A stretch of 46,936 nt of DNA from Candidatus Omnitrophota bacterium (GTDB taxonomy: Bacteria; Omnitrophota; Gorgyraeia; 2-01-FULL-45-10). Every line of letters begins with the position of its first letter. The stretch's first letter is position 1. Made by a program: the position numbers and the translations under genes. Location of the stretch: assembly GCA_003142795.1 (NCBI GenBank), contig PLNN01000017.1, positions 70,385-117,320 of the forward strand, in the 5' to 3' direction. Shown here piece by piece: positions 1 through 9,365 of the stretch. Under the pieces are notes generated by a model. That model was not told the origin of the DNA and searched no databases. It was given only the letters and a program-made list of their open reading frames with translations.

Positions 1-64
1 CAGGTTGAGCGGCCATCGAAATTTTACCACAGCGAGCGAGGATGCCTAATCCGAGCGAGCGACA

Positions 65-98
65 AGCGGAGGCAACACCCAAAAGTTATGCCTCCGCT
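65..98 (-). terminator. Hairpin downstream of dnaK (possible terminator)
   Basis: The first 163 bases hold no gene I can support. They lie downstream of the dnaK stop and contain a perfect 10-bp inverted repeat (AGCGGAGGCA / TGCCTCCGCT) with a 14-base loop. No clear T-run follows on the minus strand, so its role as an intrinsic terminator is uncertain; it could instead be one of several short inverted repeats here (variants of cgaaattttacca and GAGCGAGC recur). No dnaJ start is visible before the window edge. Confidence 0.3.
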
Positions 99-163
99 AG
101 CATCGAAAATTTTAATCCCCGCGAACCACTCGACGCATCACATTCTACCACGATGCGAAATTT

Positions 164-2104
164 TTACTTCTTCCCGCGCTTACCCTTATCGTCATCTTCC
201 TCGGTGTATTCCGCATCAATGACATCGTCCTTTTTCGGCCCCGCAGACTCTTTTTCCGTCTCCGGCTCTTCCTGCGGCCTATTCATATGCGGGCCTGCTT
301 CCTCACCGCCTGCGCCCGGACCTTTGCCCGCGCTTTGAGTCTTCTTATATATCTCCTCAGCAAGTTTATGCGAGACCTTGGTGAGCTCTTCGGTGCCGCG
401 CTTAACACTTGCTACGTTCTTATCTTTAATAGCCTGCTTCAGGTCATTGAGCTTCGATTCGATATCTGCGCGTTCGGTCGGGCTGACTTTGTCGCCCAGC
501 TCTTTTAATGACTTTTCCACCGCATAAGCGAGCGTATCGGCCTGGTTGATCGTCTCGACTTCCTCTTTACGCCTCTCATCCTCAGAGCCGAACTTCTCGG
601 CCTCTTTGACGAACTTATCTATCTCTTCCTTGGAGAGTTTCTTCGGCGCGGTGATCTTTATCGACTGCTCTTTACCGGTGCCGAGGTCTTTGGCATTGAC
701 GTGAACGATACCATTCGCGTCTATGTCAAATGTAACTTCGATCTGCGGAATTCCTCGAGGCGCCGGAGGTATGCCGACAAGATCGAACCTTCCGAGTTCG
801 ATATTGCCTTCAGCCATTTTGCGCTCGCCCTGCAGGACCCTGACCGTGACAGCGGTCTGGTTATCCGCTGCAGTCGAGAATACCTGGCTCTTTCTCGTGG
901 GGATAGTCGTATTTCTCTCGATGAGACGCGTCGAAACTCCGCCGAGCGTTTCAATGCCGAGTGAAAGCGGCGTCACGTCGAGGAGGAGGACGTCTTTAGC
1001 CTCTCCTGTCATGATAGCCGCCTGTATCGCTGCCCCAAGCGCCACGCATTCCATCGGGTCTACGCCGCGCTCTATCTTCTTTCCAACATAATCTTCGACG
1101 AACTTCTGCACTACCGGCATCCTTGTTGGTCCGCCAACGAGGATTATTTTATCGATATCTTTTGCCGTCAGCTTTGCATCGCCAAGCGCGCGTTCTATCG
1201 GACCGCGGCACTTTTCTATTATCGGCGAGATGAGCTCTTCTAACTTTGCCCTGTTCAGCGACATGGTCAAATGTTTCGGACCCGACGCATCCGCGGTAAC
1301 GAACGGCAGATTCAGATCTGTTGAAAGCGTACTCGATAACTCTACTTTAGCTTTCTCGGCCGCTTCTCTTATACGCTGTATTGCCATCTTGTCGTTCTTT
1401 AGATCGATCCCCGTATCTCTTTTGAACTGGTTCGTGATGTAATCGATCAAAGCGTTATCCATGTCTGTTCCGCCGAGCTGCGTATCGCCGCTCGTCGAGA
1501 TGACTTCAAATGTGGCCGCCTTGTGCTCATCGTCCCAACCCATTTCAAGCGTCGTTACGTCGAGTGTTCCGCCGCCGAGATCAAATACCATTATCTTCTG
1601 CTCTTTGCCGGCTTTATCCAGACCGTACGCAAGGCACGCCGCTGTCGGCTCATTGATTATCCTCAATACTTTAAGCCCCGCTATCTCGCCGGCGTCTTTT
1701 GTCGCCTGTCTCTGGTTATCGTTAAAATAGGCAGGGCACGTGATAACGGCTTCGTTCACAGTGTCGCCCAGGTAGCTTTCCGCGTCCTGTTTTATTTTCT
1801 GCAGGATGAACGCCGATATCTGCTGGGGCGTATATTCTTTTCCGTATACCTTATATTTGAAATCGGTTCCCATTTTACGCTTTGCGGCGAATATCGTGCC
1901 TTCGGGATTGACCGATGCCTGTCTCCTTGCCGGCTCGCCTACGAGCTTCTGTCCATCCTTGGTAAACGCCACGAAAGACGGGAATGCCTTGCCGCTCGAT
2001 ACTCCCGCGCCTTCCGCAGACGGGATTATCACAGGCCGCCCTGCCTCCATGTGCGCTGCCGCGGAGTTCGAAGTTCCTAAGTCGATTCCTATTACTTTTG
2101 CCAT
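164..2104 (-). CDS. dnaK: Molecular chaperone DnaK (Hsp70)
   Basis: This is the ATP-dependent Hsp70 chaperone of the cytoplasm, working with GrpE as nucleotide exchange factor. The 646-residue length is normal for the family. The actin-like ATPase domain opens with GIDLGTSNS near residue 6, includes the second phosphate loop DLGGGTLDV near residue 175, and is followed by the linker [19 protein letters not shown] that starts the substrate-binding domain. The C-terminal lid ends in an acidic and lysine-rich tail ([10 protein letters not shown]). The start is supported by a strong AAGGGGG ribosome site just upstream. It is the last gene of hrcA-grpE-dnaK, 10 bases after grpE, and should be heat-inducible through the CIRCE element at 3421-3447. 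dnaJ does not follow within the visible 163 bases. Confidence 0.98.
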   Translation of the reverse strand: MAKVIGIDLGTSNSAAAHMEAGRPVIIPSAEGAGVSSGKAFPSFVAFTKDGQKLVGEPARRQASVNPEGTIFAAKRKMGTDFKYKVYGKEYTPQQISAFILQKIKQDAESYLGDTVNEAVITCPAYFNDNQRQATKDAGEIAGLKVLRIINEPTAACLAYGLDKAGKEQKIMVFDLGGGTLDVTTLEMGWDDEHKAATFEVISTSGDTQLGGTDMDNALIDYITNQFKRDTGIDLKNDKMAIQRIREAAEKAKVELSSTLSTDLNLPFVTADASGPKHLTMSLNRAKLEELISPIIEKCRGPIERALGDAKLTAKDIDKIILVGGPTRMPVVQKFVEDYVGKKIERGVDPMECVALGAAIQAAIMTGEAKDVLLLDVTPLSLGIETLGGVSTRLIERNTTIPTRKSQVFSTAADNQTAVTVRVLQGERKMAEGNIELGRFDLVGIPPAPRGIPQIEVTFDIDANGIVHVNAKDLGTGKEQSIKITAPKKLSKEEIDKFVKEAEKFGSEDERRKEEVETINQADTLAYAVEKSLKELGDKVSPTERADIESKLNDLKQAIKDKNVASVKRGTEELTKVSHKLAEEIYKKTQSAGKGPGAGGEEAGPHMNRPQEEPETEKESAGPKKDDVIDAEYTEEDDDKGKRGKK

Positions 2105-2114
2105 AAATACCCCC

Positions 2115-2657
2115 TTATTTTTCTTCCTTCTTTTTTGTAATTTTCACCATCGCCGGCCTTAACAGCTTGCCGTTAAACATGTAACCCGGCTTCAATTCAG
2201 CCAGGACCAAACCATCATCTTTTTCGGATTCCTCCACCTCTATCGGGTCATGCAGATGCGGGTCGAATTTATCGCCCACAGTCTTTATACGCACGATCCC
2301 TATGTCTTTCAAAAATGCCTGCATCTGAAGCTGGATCATGTCAACGCCTTCCTGGACCGCCTTAAAATCTTTCGCCTCTTTAATGTGTTTTTCCGCTATC
2401 TCCATATTATCAAGTATGGGCAACAATCCCAATATAAGCCCTTCGTTGGCGTATCTAAGAAAATCCAGCTTCTCTTTCTCCATGCGCTTTCGCGCATTAT
2501 CGAATTCCGCCTGGGTCCTCAGGAGCTTATCCTTAAGCTCATCGCACTCGGCAGCCTTCGCTTTAATCGTCTCATATTCCTTTTTAGAAACGACAGCTAT
2601 TTCGTTCTTATTGCTTTCCGGCTTATTATTTTTCGTATCTTTTTCTTTTTCTGACAT
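2115..2657 (-). CDS. grpE: Nucleotide exchange factor GrpE
   Basis: GrpE is the dimeric cofactor that releases ADP from DnaK and acts as a thermosensor. The 180-residue protein has the family layout. A charged N-terminal tail of about 30 residues leads into a long coiled coil ([20 protein letters not shown]), and the C-terminal beta-domain carries the signature [11 protein letters not shown] and [16 protein letters not shown]. It sits between hrcA (5 bases upstream) and dnaK (10 bases downstream), the classic heat-shock operon order. The ATG at 2657 follows the hrcA stop closely, and the AGGCC of the hrcA end may serve as a weak ribosome site, so translational coupling is likely. Confidence 0.97.
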   Translation of the reverse strand: MSEKEKDTKNNKPESNKNEIAVVSKKEYETIKAKAAECDELKDKLLRTQAEFDNARKRMEKEKLDFLRYANEGLILGLLPILDNMEIAEKHIKEAKDFKAVQEGVDMIQLQMQAFLKDIGIVRIKTVGDKFDPHLHDPIEVEESEKDDGLVLAELKPGYMFNGKLLRPAMVKITKKKEEK

Positions 2658-2662
2658 AAAAT

Positions 2663-3415
2663 TTAGGCCTCTAGATCTTCGAGCATTTCACTGACTGTAT
2701 CGGCAAGTAATTCCACGGCCGGTATGACCTTTTCATAGGCCATCCTCTTCGGCCCTATGACGCCGACCCTTCCTTTGACCTTGCCCTTCGTTTTATACCC
2801 GCGCGTTACGATACTGCATTCACTCAGATAATTGAATTTATTCTCCTTACCTATATGTATAGTCAGGCGGTCGTCGTCGATCTCATCGCTTAAAAGGCTC
2901 AAGATATCGCGCTTCTCCTCCAGGGACCTCAGGATCGTATGCAGTTTCTTCAGGTCCCTGAATTCGGGGAGTTCTATTATGTGGCTTGCGCCGTCAAGGT
3001 AGAGTTTATGATATTCCAGAAATATGTTGATCCCGACATAGTTGGTTAATGTTGATACGAGGTGAGTGGTCCTCTCCAGCATGTCCTCGAGAGAGCGCAT
3101 GGCCGGATGATATTCATTTTTTATCGATTGTGCGGTCTGGGCATTGACGCCGCTTAAATGCATCAGGGAATCTATGTAATACCTGTATCCCTTATCGGTC
3201 GGTATCCTGCCTGCGGAGGTGTGCGGATGGGTTATGAAACCGGCTTCTTCCAGGTCCGCCATGACATTCCGTATGGTGGCGCTGGAAAGGCCGAGGTTCT
3301 TGGCGACGTATCTCGACCCGACCGGCTCGGCCGTTTCGACATAACGCCTCACTATTATAGCAAGAACCCCTTGATGCCTTTTCCCGGTATCTGTTAATGC
3401 ATTATCGTTTCTCAT
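2663..3415 (-). CDS. hrcA: Heat-inducible transcription repressor HrcA (compact form)
   Basis: HrcA represses groE/dnaK operons by binding CIRCE and is kept active by GroEL. The N-terminal winged helix is clear (SSATIRNVMADLEEAGFI, HTSAGRIPTDKGYRYYID), as is the C-terminal GRVGVIGPKRMAYEKVIP motif of the GAF-like domain. I place the start at the ATG at 3415. An upstream in-frame start at 3454 would put the whole CIRCE operator and promoter inside the gene. From this start the protein is 250 residues, against about 340 for the usual family member. The missing stretch falls in the middle, where the inserted dimerisation domain normally lies. The gene heads the hrcA-grpE-dnaK operon and is probably autoregulated. 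Confidence 0.92.
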   Translation of the reverse strand: MRNDNALTDTGKRHQGVLAIIVRRYVETAEPVGSRYVAKNLGLSSATIRNVMADLEEAGFITHPHTSAGRIPTDKGYRYYIDSLMHLSGVNAQTAQSIKNEYHPAMRSLEDMLERTTHLVSTLTNYVGINIFLEYHKLYLDGASHIIELPEFRDLKKLHTILRSLEEKRDILSLLSDEIDDDRLTIHIGKENKFNYLSECSIVTRGYKTKGKVKGRVGVIGPKRMAYEKVIPAVELLADTVSEMLEDLEA

Positions 3416-3420
3416 ACCTA

Positions 3421-3447
3421 TTAGCACTCTACACCAAAGAGTGCTAA
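3421..3447 (-). promoter_or_regulatory. CIRCE operator
   Basis: This is a perfect match to the CIRCE consensus: TTAGCACTC, a 9-base spacer, GAGTGCTAA. It lies 5 bases before the hrcA ATG and overlaps the -10 element and most of the spacer of the predicted promoter. HrcA bound here would block RNA polymerase directly and so control hrcA, grpE and dnaK. Confidence 0.97.
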
Positions 3448-3454
3448 ATGTCAA
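3426..3454 (-). promoter_or_regulatory. Sigma-70-type promoter of hrcA-grpE-dnaK
   Basis: On the minus strand a perfect -35 TTGACA (3449-3454) is followed by a 17-base spacer and TAGAGT (3426-3431, 4 of 6 matches to TATAAT). The predicted transcription start is about 3418-3420, only a few bases before the hrcA ATG at 3415, so the mRNA would be almost leaderless. The -35 lies just past the hflX stop. Confidence 0.7.
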
Positions 3455-3458
3455 TAAT

Positions 3459-4544
3459 TTATTTTGGAGAATTCGGGATGGCTGAGGATACCCTATCTAT
3501 CAATTCTGCAAAGCCGGTCTTGTTAAGGGCGGAGATGGCGACGGCCTCTCCGAAATACCCTTTCAGTTTTTCTATGACATTTCCTTCGGGCACTTTATCG
3601 ATCTTATTCAGGACGGTAATGATCTGCTTGTCTTTAGCTTTTATCTCCTCCAGCACCTTGAATACGGCGTCAGATTGTTCTATCGCCTTCGGATGACTCG
3701 CATCAACGACGTGCAATAAGATATCCGCCTCTGTAACTTCTTCCAAAGTCGCTTTAAAGGCCTCTATGAGATGGTGCGGAAGGTTATTCAGGAAGCCCAC
3801 CGTGTCTATAAAGAGGATCTCTCTCCCATCAGGCGCCCGGAACCTTCTCACTGTAGGATCGAGCGTGGCGAACAATTTATCCCTGACAATGACTTCCGAT
3901 CCTGTAAGGGCATTTATCAGCGTGGATTTCCCTACATTCGTATAACCTATTATGGCGACCGTCGGCATCGAGAACCTGTCGCGCTTTTTTCTCATCATCT
4001 CGCGGCGCTTGTGCATGTCCTCAAGGTCTTTCTTCAATTTGAATATCCTCACCCTGATCCGGCGCCTTTCGACCTCGAGCTTTTGCTCTCCCGGCCCGCT
4101 CGTCCCGATACCGCCGCCGGGCCTCGACATCTCAACGCCCTTACCTGTGAGCCGCGGCATGAGATACAATAGCTGGGCCAGCTCGACCTGCAGTTTGCCT
4201 TCGTTCGAATGCGCCCGCTTTGCGAATATGTCGAGGATGAGCTGGGTCCTATCGAGCACTTTTACTTTTATTATATCCTGGAGGTTCTTCTGCTGTGTCG
4301 GCCTCAGATCGTTATTGAATATAACCAGAGCTATAGCTTCGCTGGCGCAAAACGCGGCGATCTCTTCGGCTTTCCCGGACCCGATAAAACATGCAGGCGC
4401 CGGCTCGTGCCTGCGGACGATCTCTTCTTTTATGACTTGGGCCCCGGCAGACCGCGCAAGCTCGGCCAGTTCCGACGACCTCTCTTCTGCCGTCCATGTT
4501 TCATTTTTATGAAAATCGACTGTGACTAGTAGTGCGCGTTCCAC
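3459..4544 (-). CDS. hflX: GTPase HflX, ribosome-splitting factor
   Basis: HflX is a ribosome-associated GTPase that splits stalled 70S ribosomes, especially under heat stress. The 361-residue protein has the N-terminal HflX domain (CFIGSGKAEEIAAFC), the glycine-rich linker MSRPGGGIGTSGPGEQKLE and the helical coiled segment with many Arg and Lys residues. The G domain follows, with G1 GYTNVGKSTL, G3 DTVGF and G4 NKID. The ATG at 4544 comes 1 base after the miaA stop, so it is co-transcribed with miaB-miaA, a pairing resembling the miaA-hfq-hflX cluster of other bacteria. It ends just before the hrcA promoter, which places two stress functions next to each other. Confidence 0.96.
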   Translation of the reverse strand: MERALLVTVDFHKNETWTAEERSSELAELARSAGAQVIKEEIVRRHEPAPACFIGSGKAEEIAAFCASEAIALVIFNNDLRPTQQKNLQDIIKVKVLDRTQLILDIFAKRAHSNEGKLQVELAQLLYLMPRLTGKGVEMSRPGGGIGTSGPGEQKLEVERRRIRVRIFKLKKDLEDMHKRREMMRKKRDRFSMPTVAIIGYTNVGKSTLINALTGSEVIVRDKLFATLDPTVRRFRAPDGREILFIDTVGFLNNLPHHLIEAFKATLEEVTEADILLHVVDASHPKAIEQSDAVFKVLEEIKAKDKQIITVLNKIDKVPEGNVIEKLKGYFGEAVAISALNKTGFAELIDRVSSAIPNSPK

Positions 4545-4545
4545 G

Positions 4546-5475
4546 TTATCTCCTATCTGATTTAAGGTTAATGCATACTTTTCTGATTATTTCCTTTTCA
4601 CCCATCTTACTCAAATCAAACCACCTGATCCTACCATCCGCCCTGAACCACGTCATCTGCCGCTTCGCAAAATGCCTGGTATTCAACTTCATAAGCGATC
4701 TTGCTGTATCGATATCGTATTCGCCGTCAAGATATCCGGCGATCTCTTTATAACCCAATACCGCATTCGCGGTTTTCGACAATCTTTTTTTACGCAGCCG
4801 CTTGACCTCGCCGACGATATTTTCATCGAACATCCTGTCGATCCTGTCTTCGATCCTTTTATAAATATCATTACGGGGTCGTATAAGCCCGATGATCTTT
4901 ATATTATATTGGTCTTTCAGGCCATGCGTCTGGGCCTTTAGTTCAGTCATTGTCCGCCCGGTAGAATTATATAGTTCAAGGGCTCTTATGATACGCCTCG
5001 CGTCATTGGGATGGATCTTGCCGGCAGCAACGGGATCTATCGCGGCGAGTTTTTTGTGAAGTTTTGCCGAGCCGTCCTTTACTATATACCTTGCCAAGGA
5101 TCTTCTATATTTCATATCGGCAGGAGGAGAAGGAAAAAGTCCGTCTACCAGGACTTTCATATATAGGCCGCTTCCGCCGGCAACAATGGGTGTCCTTTTT
5201 CGAGCGATCATGGATGCAATGAGACGGCTTGCCTTATCCCGGAATGACGCAACGCTGTATTCTTTTCCGGGATCGAGGAATTCCACAAGGTGATGCCTGA
5301 CCGTTTTCTTCTCGCGAGAGGTCGGCGCCTGGCTTAAAATTCGCATCCCTCTATAGACCTGCATCGAATCGGCCGATATTATCTCGCCTCTAACGCGCTT
5401 CGCAAGTTTTATGGAAAAGTCAGTCTTTCCTATCGCGGTAGGGCCGATTATGAATATGACGGTCAATTTCCGCAT
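4546..5475 (-). CDS. miaA: tRNA dimethylallyltransferase MiaA
   Basis: MiaA transfers a dimethylallyl group to N6 of A37 in tRNAs that read codons beginning with U. The P-loop GPTAIGKTDFS is near residues 11-21, followed by the conserved SADSMQVYRGM, the GGSGLYMKVLVDG motif and the RRIIRALE segment. The C-terminal region holds the tRNA-binding HFAKRQMTWFR motif. The 309-residue length is typical. It overlaps the end of the upstream SPOR-domain gene by 13 bases and is followed within 1 base by hflX. Its product is the substrate of MiaB, encoded two genes upstream. Confidence 0.96.
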   Translation of the reverse strand: MRKLTVIFIIGPTAIGKTDFSIKLAKRVRGEIISADSMQVYRGMRILSQAPTSREKKTVRHHLVEFLDPGKEYSVASFRDKASRLIASMIARKRTPIVAGGSGLYMKVLVDGLFPSPPADMKYRRSLARYIVKDGSAKLHKKLAAIDPVAAGKIHPNDARRIIRALELYNSTGRTMTELKAQTHGLKDQYNIKIIGLIRPRNDIYKRIEDRIDRMFDENIVGEVKRLRKKRLSKTANAVLGYKEIAGYLDGEYDIDTARSLMKLNTRHFAKRQMTWFRADGRIRWFDLSKMGEKEIIRKVCINLKSDRR

Positions 5476-6299
5476 ATTTTTACTTTATAACCGCTCTTCT
5501 TAAGCCGGCTAGCCAGCGTCTCAGCCTCTTGATGCGAATTGAGCCTGCCCACCTTGACCCTGTATAGCCTGTCGCCTGCGCCGGTGGGTATCTCGACGAA
5601 GCTTTCGTATCCGAGCCTGTGCAGCTTCTGCGACATATTCTCAGCGTTCCTTTTATTCTTGAAGCTCCCGACCTGCACGGTTATGACGGATGTCTGTTCG
5701 CCGCGCGGCACTTCCTGCGGCACAAAACTCGTTCTCGAAGTAAAATTAGACTCTACCGCAGAGCCGCCCGCCTGAGCCTGCATCGGAAGATTTGACAGCA
5801 CCGGTACCCTGGTTTTGTCGTCAGTGCCTATTTTTTTAGAACATTCCCCTAATTTTTGATATACAACGGAGATATTTTTATCCTTGGGGAACGCGGAGAG
5901 AGCCGTATTATACTCTTTTCCCGCTTCATTGTAACGGCCTTCCAGGAAATACGCGTCGCCGATGCCAAGGCGCGCGTCCAGGCCCCTCTTTGACCGCGGA
6001 TACTTCGAGAGGAGGGTTTCGAAAGTCTTTCTTGAATCATTGAATTTATTTAATTTGAGCTCGCTTAAACCTTTTAAATAATATAACTCGTCCCTCTGGC
6101 GGCTCCTCGCGTCGATCAGCCTTCCGGATTCATTTATCGCTTTTTCATAATGCCCTTCAAGGAACGCCTTCTCGGCCTCCATTATCTCCGACTCGGCGCA
6201 ATAAGCCGACGGCTGAAAGCCGGCAGCTGAAAGCAAAATAAAAACAAGAGTTATTATCATTTTCGTGTGACATGCGACTTGCAACTTGCAACTTTTCAT
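5463..6299 (-). CDS. Secreted TPR and SPOR-domain protein
   Basis: A signal peptide (hydrophobic stretch IITLVFILLSAAGF, cleavage near YCAES) targets this 278-residue protein to the envelope. Residues about 40-160 form TPR-like repeats (KAFLEGHYEKAINES, DAYFLEGRYNEAGKEYNTAL), similar to the C-terminal repeats of YbgF/CpoB. Residues about 200-278 are a SPOR domain (ITVQVGSFKNKRNAENMSQKL, YRVKVGRLNSHQEAE), which binds denuded peptidoglycan at division sites. The first ATG overlaps the miaB stop as ATGA; an internal Met at residue 14 would give a cleaner signal peptide. A cell division or envelope role is inferred from the domains. It sits between miaB and miaA without a functional link I can see. 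Confidence 0.85.
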   Translation of the reverse strand: MKSCKLQVACHTKMIITLVFILLSAAGFQPSAYCAESEIMEAEKAFLEGHYEKAINESGRLIDARSRQRDELYYLKGLSELKLNKFNDSRKTFETLLSKYPRSKRGLDARLGIGDAYFLEGRYNEAGKEYNTALSAFPKDKNISVVYQKLGECSKKIGTDDKTRVPVLSNLPMQAQAGGSAVESNFTSRTSFVPQEVPRGEQTSVITVQVGSFKNKRNAENMSQKLHRLGYESFVEIPTGAGDRLYRVKVGRLNSHQEAETLASRLKKSGYKVKICGN

Positions 6300-7591
6300 A
6301 TCTTCCTCCCTTTTAGCACATACGGCGCGGCATATTCGATCCTGACATTTACAAGTTTGCCGACAAGCCGCTTGTCGCCTTCAAATACAACCACTTTGTT
6401 GGTTCGCGTCCTTCCGGTAAGCATTACGGCGTCTTTTTTATTAACGCCATCTACGAGAACTTCTAATATCTTTCCTTCCGCCGGCTTATTGCGTTCCAAA
6501 GAGATCTTGCTTTGAAGCTCGAGGAGAGCTTTAAGCCTATCCTCTTTCTCTTCTTTCTTAACGCTGTCTTTAAACCTTGCCGATCTCGCGGGCGGCCTCG
6601 GTGAATATTTGAAAGTGAACGCGCTGTCGAAACGTATCTTTTTCATCAGGTCGAGCGTATCCTGAAAGTCACGCTTAGTCTCGCCCGGAAATCCTACGAT
6701 AAAGTCGGTGGTTATGGAGCCTTCAGGAACAAGCTTTTTGTATATTTCAGCCAGCTTCAAATACTTTTTCGCGGTATATCTTCTGTTCATCAGTTTCAAT
6801 ATCCTGTCGGAACCGGATTGAAGCGGCAGATGCAGGTGCTCGCAGACTTTATCCAGGTCTCTTATAGCTTTGAATAATTCGGGCGTTGCGTCCTTGGGAT
6901 GGCTGGTCATAAATCTTATGCGCTCGATGCCGTCTATCTTGTTAATTTTTTCGAGCAGCTTTGCGAAACTGCACCCTTTATACGAATTGACATTCTGCCC
7001 CAATAAAGTTATCTCTTTAAATCCGCGCTCCGCGAGGTCCCGGGCCTCCCTGATAATATCTTTCGCGTCTCTGGAGCGCTCTTTACCGCGTACATACGGC
7101 ACTATGCAGTAAGAGCAGAAATTATTGCATCCCTCGCCTATCGATACGTGAGCTTTGAATTTTTCGGCGCGGTATTTCGGGAATAGTTCGGGGCGCTTCT
7201 CATCTACCTTGTCGGTAGCTATTATGGCACAGCGGCCCAACAGTACCGCATTTATCAGGCTCGGGATGTCCGCCTCATTGCCTGGACCGCAGACAAAATC
7301 TATGAGCGGGGCATTTTCCAGGGCCTTCTGTTTATGGCTTTGAGCCGTGCATCCTATCAGGCCTATTACAAGATCGCGCTTTTTAGCTTTTAGTTTCCGC
7401 AGGTCCGCGATATTGCCGAATAGCCTGTCTTCCGCATGTTTTCTCACGGAGCAGGAGTTGAACAGGATAATATCCGCGTTCTGAATAGACTTCGCAGCGC
7501 GAAACCCGCTCTCCAATAGATGCCCCATCATGAATTCCGAATCGCGGATATTCATCTGGCAACCGAAGGTCTTTATGAACACCTTCTTCAT
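6296..7591 (-). CDS. miaB: tRNA-2-methylthio-N6-dimethylallyladenosine synthase MiaB
   Basis: MiaB is a radical SAM methylthiotransferase that converts i6A37 to ms2i6A37 in tRNA. Cysteines for the auxiliary cluster appear in the N-terminal UPF0004 domain ([30 protein letters not shown]). The radical SAM core carries the CxxxCxxC motif CNNFCSYC followed by VPYVRG, and the C-terminal TRAM domain ends near [15 protein letters not shown]. The 431-residue length is normal. The ATG at 7591 overlaps the stop of the upstream ACR3 gene as ATGA. It shares an operon with miaA, which makes its substrate. Confidence 0.96.
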   Translation of the reverse strand: MKKVFIKTFGCQMNIRDSEFMMGHLLESGFRAAKSIQNADIILFNSCSVRKHAEDRLFGNIADLRKLKAKKRDLVIGLIGCTAQSHKQKALENAPLIDFVCGPGNEADIPSLINAVLLGRCAIIATDKVDEKRPELFPKYRAEKFKAHVSIGEGCNNFCSYCIVPYVRGKERSRDAKDIIREARDLAERGFKEITLLGQNVNSYKGCSFAKLLEKINKIDGIERIRFMTSHPKDATPELFKAIRDLDKVCEHLHLPLQSGSDRILKLMNRRYTAKKYLKLAEIYKKLVPEGSITTDFIVGFPGETKRDFQDTLDLMKKIRFDSAFTFKYSPRPPARSARFKDSVKKEEKEDRLKALLELQSKISLERNKPAEGKILEVLVDGVNKKDAVMLTGRTRTNKVVVFEGDKRLVGKLVNVRIEYAAPYVLKGRKI

Positions 7592-8631
7592 GCGAAATGC
7601 CTTCTTTTAAAATAAAGCGCTACGTTGACCAGGCTGATCAATACAGGGACCTCAACCAACGGCCCGATAACAGCGGCAAATGCGGCCCCTGAATTAATTC
7701 CGAAAACTGCTACAGCAACAGCTATGGCAAGTTCAAAGTTATTACTTGCGGCGGTAAACGATAGTGTCGCTGTCTTCGCATAGCCTGCGTTGAATTTCCT
7801 GCCCATATAAAAGGACACTAAGAACATAATAACAAAATAGATAAAAAGCGGGATCGCTATTCGTACAACATCAAGCGGTATCTTTATTATATATTCACCC
7901 TTCAGAGAAAACATTACCAATATGGTAAATAATAACGCTATCAGTGTTATCGGGCTTATCTTAGGAATGAATTGTTCCTCATACCATTTCTTGCTCTTCA
8001 ATTTTAATAAAGTCATACGAGTGATAATGCCTGCAAGAAACGGTATGCCAAGATAGATAAAGACGCTGTTAGCTATCTGAGCTATCGTGACGCTTACCTG
8101 AACGCCTTTCAGGCCGAAAAATGGCGGAAGGATCGTGATGAACACCCATGCGTAGACAGAATAAAATATTACCTGGAACAACGAGTTGAATGCGACCAGA
8201 CCTGCGCAATATTCCGTATCTCCTTTTGCGAGTTCATTCCACACAATTACCATCGCAATACAGCGGGCAAGCCCGATCATTATCAAACCGGCCATATATT
8301 CCGGATAACCTCTTAAAAATATTATGGCCAGCAGGAACATCAGGACCGGCCCGATGATCCAGTTCTGGATAAGAGAAAGCGCCAGTATCTTTACGTCTTT
8401 AAAAACTCTCCCCATCTCCTCATATTTGACTTTTGCCAGAGGCGGGTACATCATGAGGATAAGACCGATTGCGATAGGGATATTGGTCGTGCCTACCTGG
8501 AACTTATTCCAGAAATTGACTATCTGCGGGAAAAAATATCCTGAACAGACCCCAACCGCCATGGCCAAGAAGATCCATAGCGTCAGGAATCGGTCAAGGA
8601 ACGATAGGCTCTTTATTATATTTTGTTTCAT
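7588..8631 (-). CDS. acr3: ACR3-family arsenite efflux transporter
   Basis: This 347-residue, ten-helix membrane protein belongs to the ACR3 arsenite exporter family (bile/arsenite/riboflavin transporter superfamily). Recognisable family segments are [17 protein letters not shown], the [19 protein letters not shown] region with the conserved cysteine of helix 4 that binds As(III), and [23 protein letters not shown] near the end. It would export As(OH)3 using the proton gradient. No arsR or arsC is visible nearby, which is unusual. The gene overlaps both neighbours by 4 bases (COG4705 protein upstream, miaB downstream), so it is translated as part of this operon. Confidence 0.93.
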   Translation of the reverse strand: MKQNIIKSLSFLDRFLTLWIFLAMAVGVCSGYFFPQIVNFWNKFQVGTTNIPIAIGLILMMYPPLAKVKYEEMGRVFKDVKILALSLIQNWIIGPVLMFLLAIIFLRGYPEYMAGLIMIGLARCIAMVIVWNELAKGDTEYCAGLVAFNSLFQVIFYSVYAWVFITILPPFFGLKGVQVSVTIAQIANSVFIYLGIPFLAGIITRMTLLKLKSKKWYEEQFIPKISPITLIALLFTILVMFSLKGEYIIKIPLDVVRIAIPLFIYFVIMFLVSFYMGRKFNAGYAKTATLSFTAASNNFELAIAVAVAVFGINSGAAFAAVIGPLVEVPVLISLVNVALYFKRRHFA

Positions 8632-9365
8632 TCTCTTCTTAATTTTTCCAGCATAGTTTCTCTATGGATCGCAATAATGAAAATTATAAAGATAACTATC
8701 GAGGAAGCAACTGTACCAAAGTTAATTCCTCCTTTTGCGCTGGGCTTGGTAAGAAAATCACCGAATGTGGCGCCAAACGGTCTCGTTAAAACAAATGCCG
8801 CCCAAAATAGTAATATGTTGGAGATCTTCGTAAAGAAGTGCAGCAGAGCCACAATAACAAGTATCACTGATATCAAGATCGCACTATTTACAAATCCAAG
8901 CCCCATATTATCGGCTAAATAATCTCCCGCTGCCGTCCCCAGTGTGTTTGCGATCAAAAAAGCCGCCCAATAAAATATCTCCGCTGTCGGCGTCGTAATA
9001 TGTTCCACGTTTATCGATCTTTCTTTTTTGTACCAAATCGCAAGAATTATCAATAACATCACTATCAAAATAGCGGATCCTAACGCATAACCAAACCCTA
9101 ATGTGCGATCTATGAAGTCGGATATCGCGGTACCTGCTATAGCCGACGCGGTAAACGTCAGCCAGTAAACCAATGGGTGGTAGCCTTTCAAAGAAAGCTT
9201 GATCGCAAGCAATATGAGAAATACACTCATGAATATCGCGATCGTGGTCCAATAGCCTAAATTTAAGGTCATGGAGAACATGTCTGCCCCGGTTTCCCCC
9301 AATGTTGTCGATACTACCTTGATCACCCAATACAGGAAAATAATATGCGGAACTCTATTTTTCAC
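8628..9365 (-). CDS. COG4705-like repeat membrane protein
   Basis: This 245-residue protein has about eight predicted helices and a four-fold internal repeat. [57 protein letters not shown] and [19 protein letters not shown] each start with an aromatic residue plus W and end with a conserved Asp. This pattern is that of the uncharacterised COG4705 membrane proteins, whose function is unknown to me. A GTG start at 9365 overlaps the preceding glycosyltransferase end by 11 bases, and the stop overlaps the ACR3 start. The conserved Asp residues in the repeats suggest an ion- or metal-related function, which is inference only. Confidence 0.8.
   Translation of the reverse strand: MKNRVPHIIFLYWVIKVVSTTLGETGADMFSMTLNLGYWTTIAIFMSVFLILLAIKLSLKGYHPLVYWLTFTASAIAGTAISDFIDRTLGFGYALGSAILIVMLLIILAIWYKKERSINVEHITTPTAEIFYWAAFLIANTLGTAAGDYLADNMGLGFVNSAILISVILVIVALLHFFTKISNILLFWAAFVLTRPFGATFGDFLTKPSAKGGINFGTVASSIVIFIIFIIAIHRETMLEKLRRE

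Noticed and set aside
3416-3454. Longer hrcA reading from an upstream start at 3454
   Set aside because: It would place the CIRCE operator and promoter inside the coding region and adds residues not seen in HrcA proteins.
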